Of a DNA stretch of 6,655 nt, positions 6,137 through 6,655 are shown one piece after another. Each line of letters begins with the position of its first letter. Within the stretch, counting starts at the first letter, position 1. The translations under genes were made by a program, and so were the position numbers. This DNA comes from Salinarimonas sp051117315 (GTDB lineage Bacteria > Pseudomonadota > Alphaproteobacteria > Rhizobiales > Beijerinckiaceae), in the NCBI GenBank assembly GCA_051117315.1, contig JBNPEA010000019.1, positions 1-6,655 on the forward strand, read 5' to 3'. The notes beneath the pieces are model-generated. The model did no database searches and was not told the origin of the DNA. It saw nothing but the letters and a program-made list of their open reading frames with translations.

Positions 6137-6655
6137 TCACTCGCGCACGACGTCCGGCCGCGCCTCCAGCGCGAAGGCGGCGGCGAAGAGGGCGCGGGTG
6201 TAGTCGGTCTCCGGCGCCTCGAAGATGCGCTCCGCCGGCCCCTCCTCCACCACGATCCCGTTCTGCATGACCAGAACGTGGTTGGCGAGCGCGCGCACGA
6301 CCTTCAGGTCGTGCGAGATGAACATGTAGGCGAGCTTGCGCTTCTTCTGCAGGTCACGGAGCAGGTCGACGATCTGAGACTGCACCGACATGTCGAGCGC
6401 CGAGGTCGGCTCGTCGAGCACCACGAAACGCGGCTCGAGCGCCATGGCGCGGGCGATGGCGATGCGCTGGCGCTGCCCGCCGGAGAATTCGTGCGGGTAG
6501 CGGTCCATCGCCTGCGGGTCGAGGCCGACGTCGGGCCGAGAACGGGCGACTATCTCGCGGCGCTCCGCGCGGCCGAGCTTGGCGTTCATCCCCAGGAGCC
6601 CCACCCCGACGCGCGGCGCCACCCAGGGGCGGGGCGAGAGCAGGCGTGTAGGGGC
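6137..6655 (-). CDS. yejF: YejF-like peptide ABC transporter ATP-binding protein, C-terminal part (5' partial)
   Basis: This is the end of the second ATPase domain of a YejF-type dual ATPase, which powers the YejABEF importer for peptides and microcin C; the importer role is family knowledge. The last 172 residues are visible. Counted from the window edge, the ABC signature is at 57-61 in RYPHEFSGGQRQRIAIARA, Walker B with its catalytic glutamate at 78-83 (VVLDEP), the D-loop SALD follows, and the H-loop histidine is H115 in FISHD. The tail DLQKKRKLAYMFISHDL, VEEGPAERIF and YTRALFAAAF matches YejF better than DppD, DppF or OppF, though another oligopeptide ATPase is possible. The Walker A and most of the Q-loop lie outside the window. 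The first 40 or so visible residues fit the family poorly and include codons rare elsewhere here (ATA, TCT, CCT, ACA); a one-base frameshift near 6641-6646 is suspected. The stop is TGA at 6137-6139, 97 nt before deoB. Confidence 0.85.
   Translation of the reverse strand, partial: APTRLLSPRPWVAPRVGVGLLGMNAKLGRAERREIVARSRPDVGLDPQAMDRYPHEFSGGQRQRIAIARAMALEPRFVVLDEPTSALDMSVQSQIVDLLRDLQKKRKLAYMFISHDLKVVRALANHVLVMQNGIVVEEGPAERIFEAPETDYTRALFAAAFALEARPDVVRE

Noticed and set aside
4690..6270. Long plus-strand open frame (526 codons) opposite deoB
   Set aside because: Its product is Arg/Ala/Gly-rich with no recognisable motif, and deoB on the other strand carries every catalytic residue. It is a GC-driven shadow.
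1..6655. Search for mobile elements, CRISPR arrays, tRNA or rRNA genes, phage or defence genes
   Set aside because: Reading both strands showed no spaced direct repeats, terminal inverted repeats, transposase motifs or RNA gene cores. All substantial sequence is explained by the five genes listed.

Overview
The window reads as a GC-rich, high-GC3 chromosome segment from an alphaproteobacterium, most likely of the Hyphomicrobiales (Rhizobiales) and close to Methylobacterium. This rests on remembered family resemblance: the formate dehydrogenase genes look like the cytochrome-linked FDH3 type described in Methylobacterium, and the other two genes have alphaproteobacterial-style sequences. Both ends cut through genes, so the window may be a whole short contig.

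Plus strand, 1-4693: a three-gene operon for a membrane-bound formate dehydrogenase with a periplasmic active site. It encodes a Tat-exported molybdenum or tungsten bis-MGD catalytic subunit (5' end missing), a small ferredoxin-like subunit with four [4Fe-4S] clusters, and a diheme cytochrome b membrane subunit with a Sec-type signal peptide. Formate would be oxidised to CO2 on the alpha subunit. Electrons would pass through the beta clusters to the gamma hemes and then to quinone. A 70-nt gap between the beta and gamma genes holds a perfect 10-bp hairpin with a UUCG loop.

Convergence zone, 4694-4794: a long GC-rich inverted repeat lies between the operon and the opposing gene and can serve as a terminator for both strands.

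Minus strand, 4795-6655: deoB, a phosphopentomutase of nucleoside salvage, preceded by the 3' part of a yejF-like ABC transporter ATPase gene. The two are 97 nt apart, with a short hairpin after the yejF stop. These genes have no evident functional link to formate oxidation.

I found no mobile element, CRISPR array, tRNA, rRNA or phage gene, and no convincing new system. The points worth checking are the intercistronic hairpin, the division of membrane anchoring between the beta and gamma subunits, the long region before the Tat motif, and a disturbed reading frame near the right edge.
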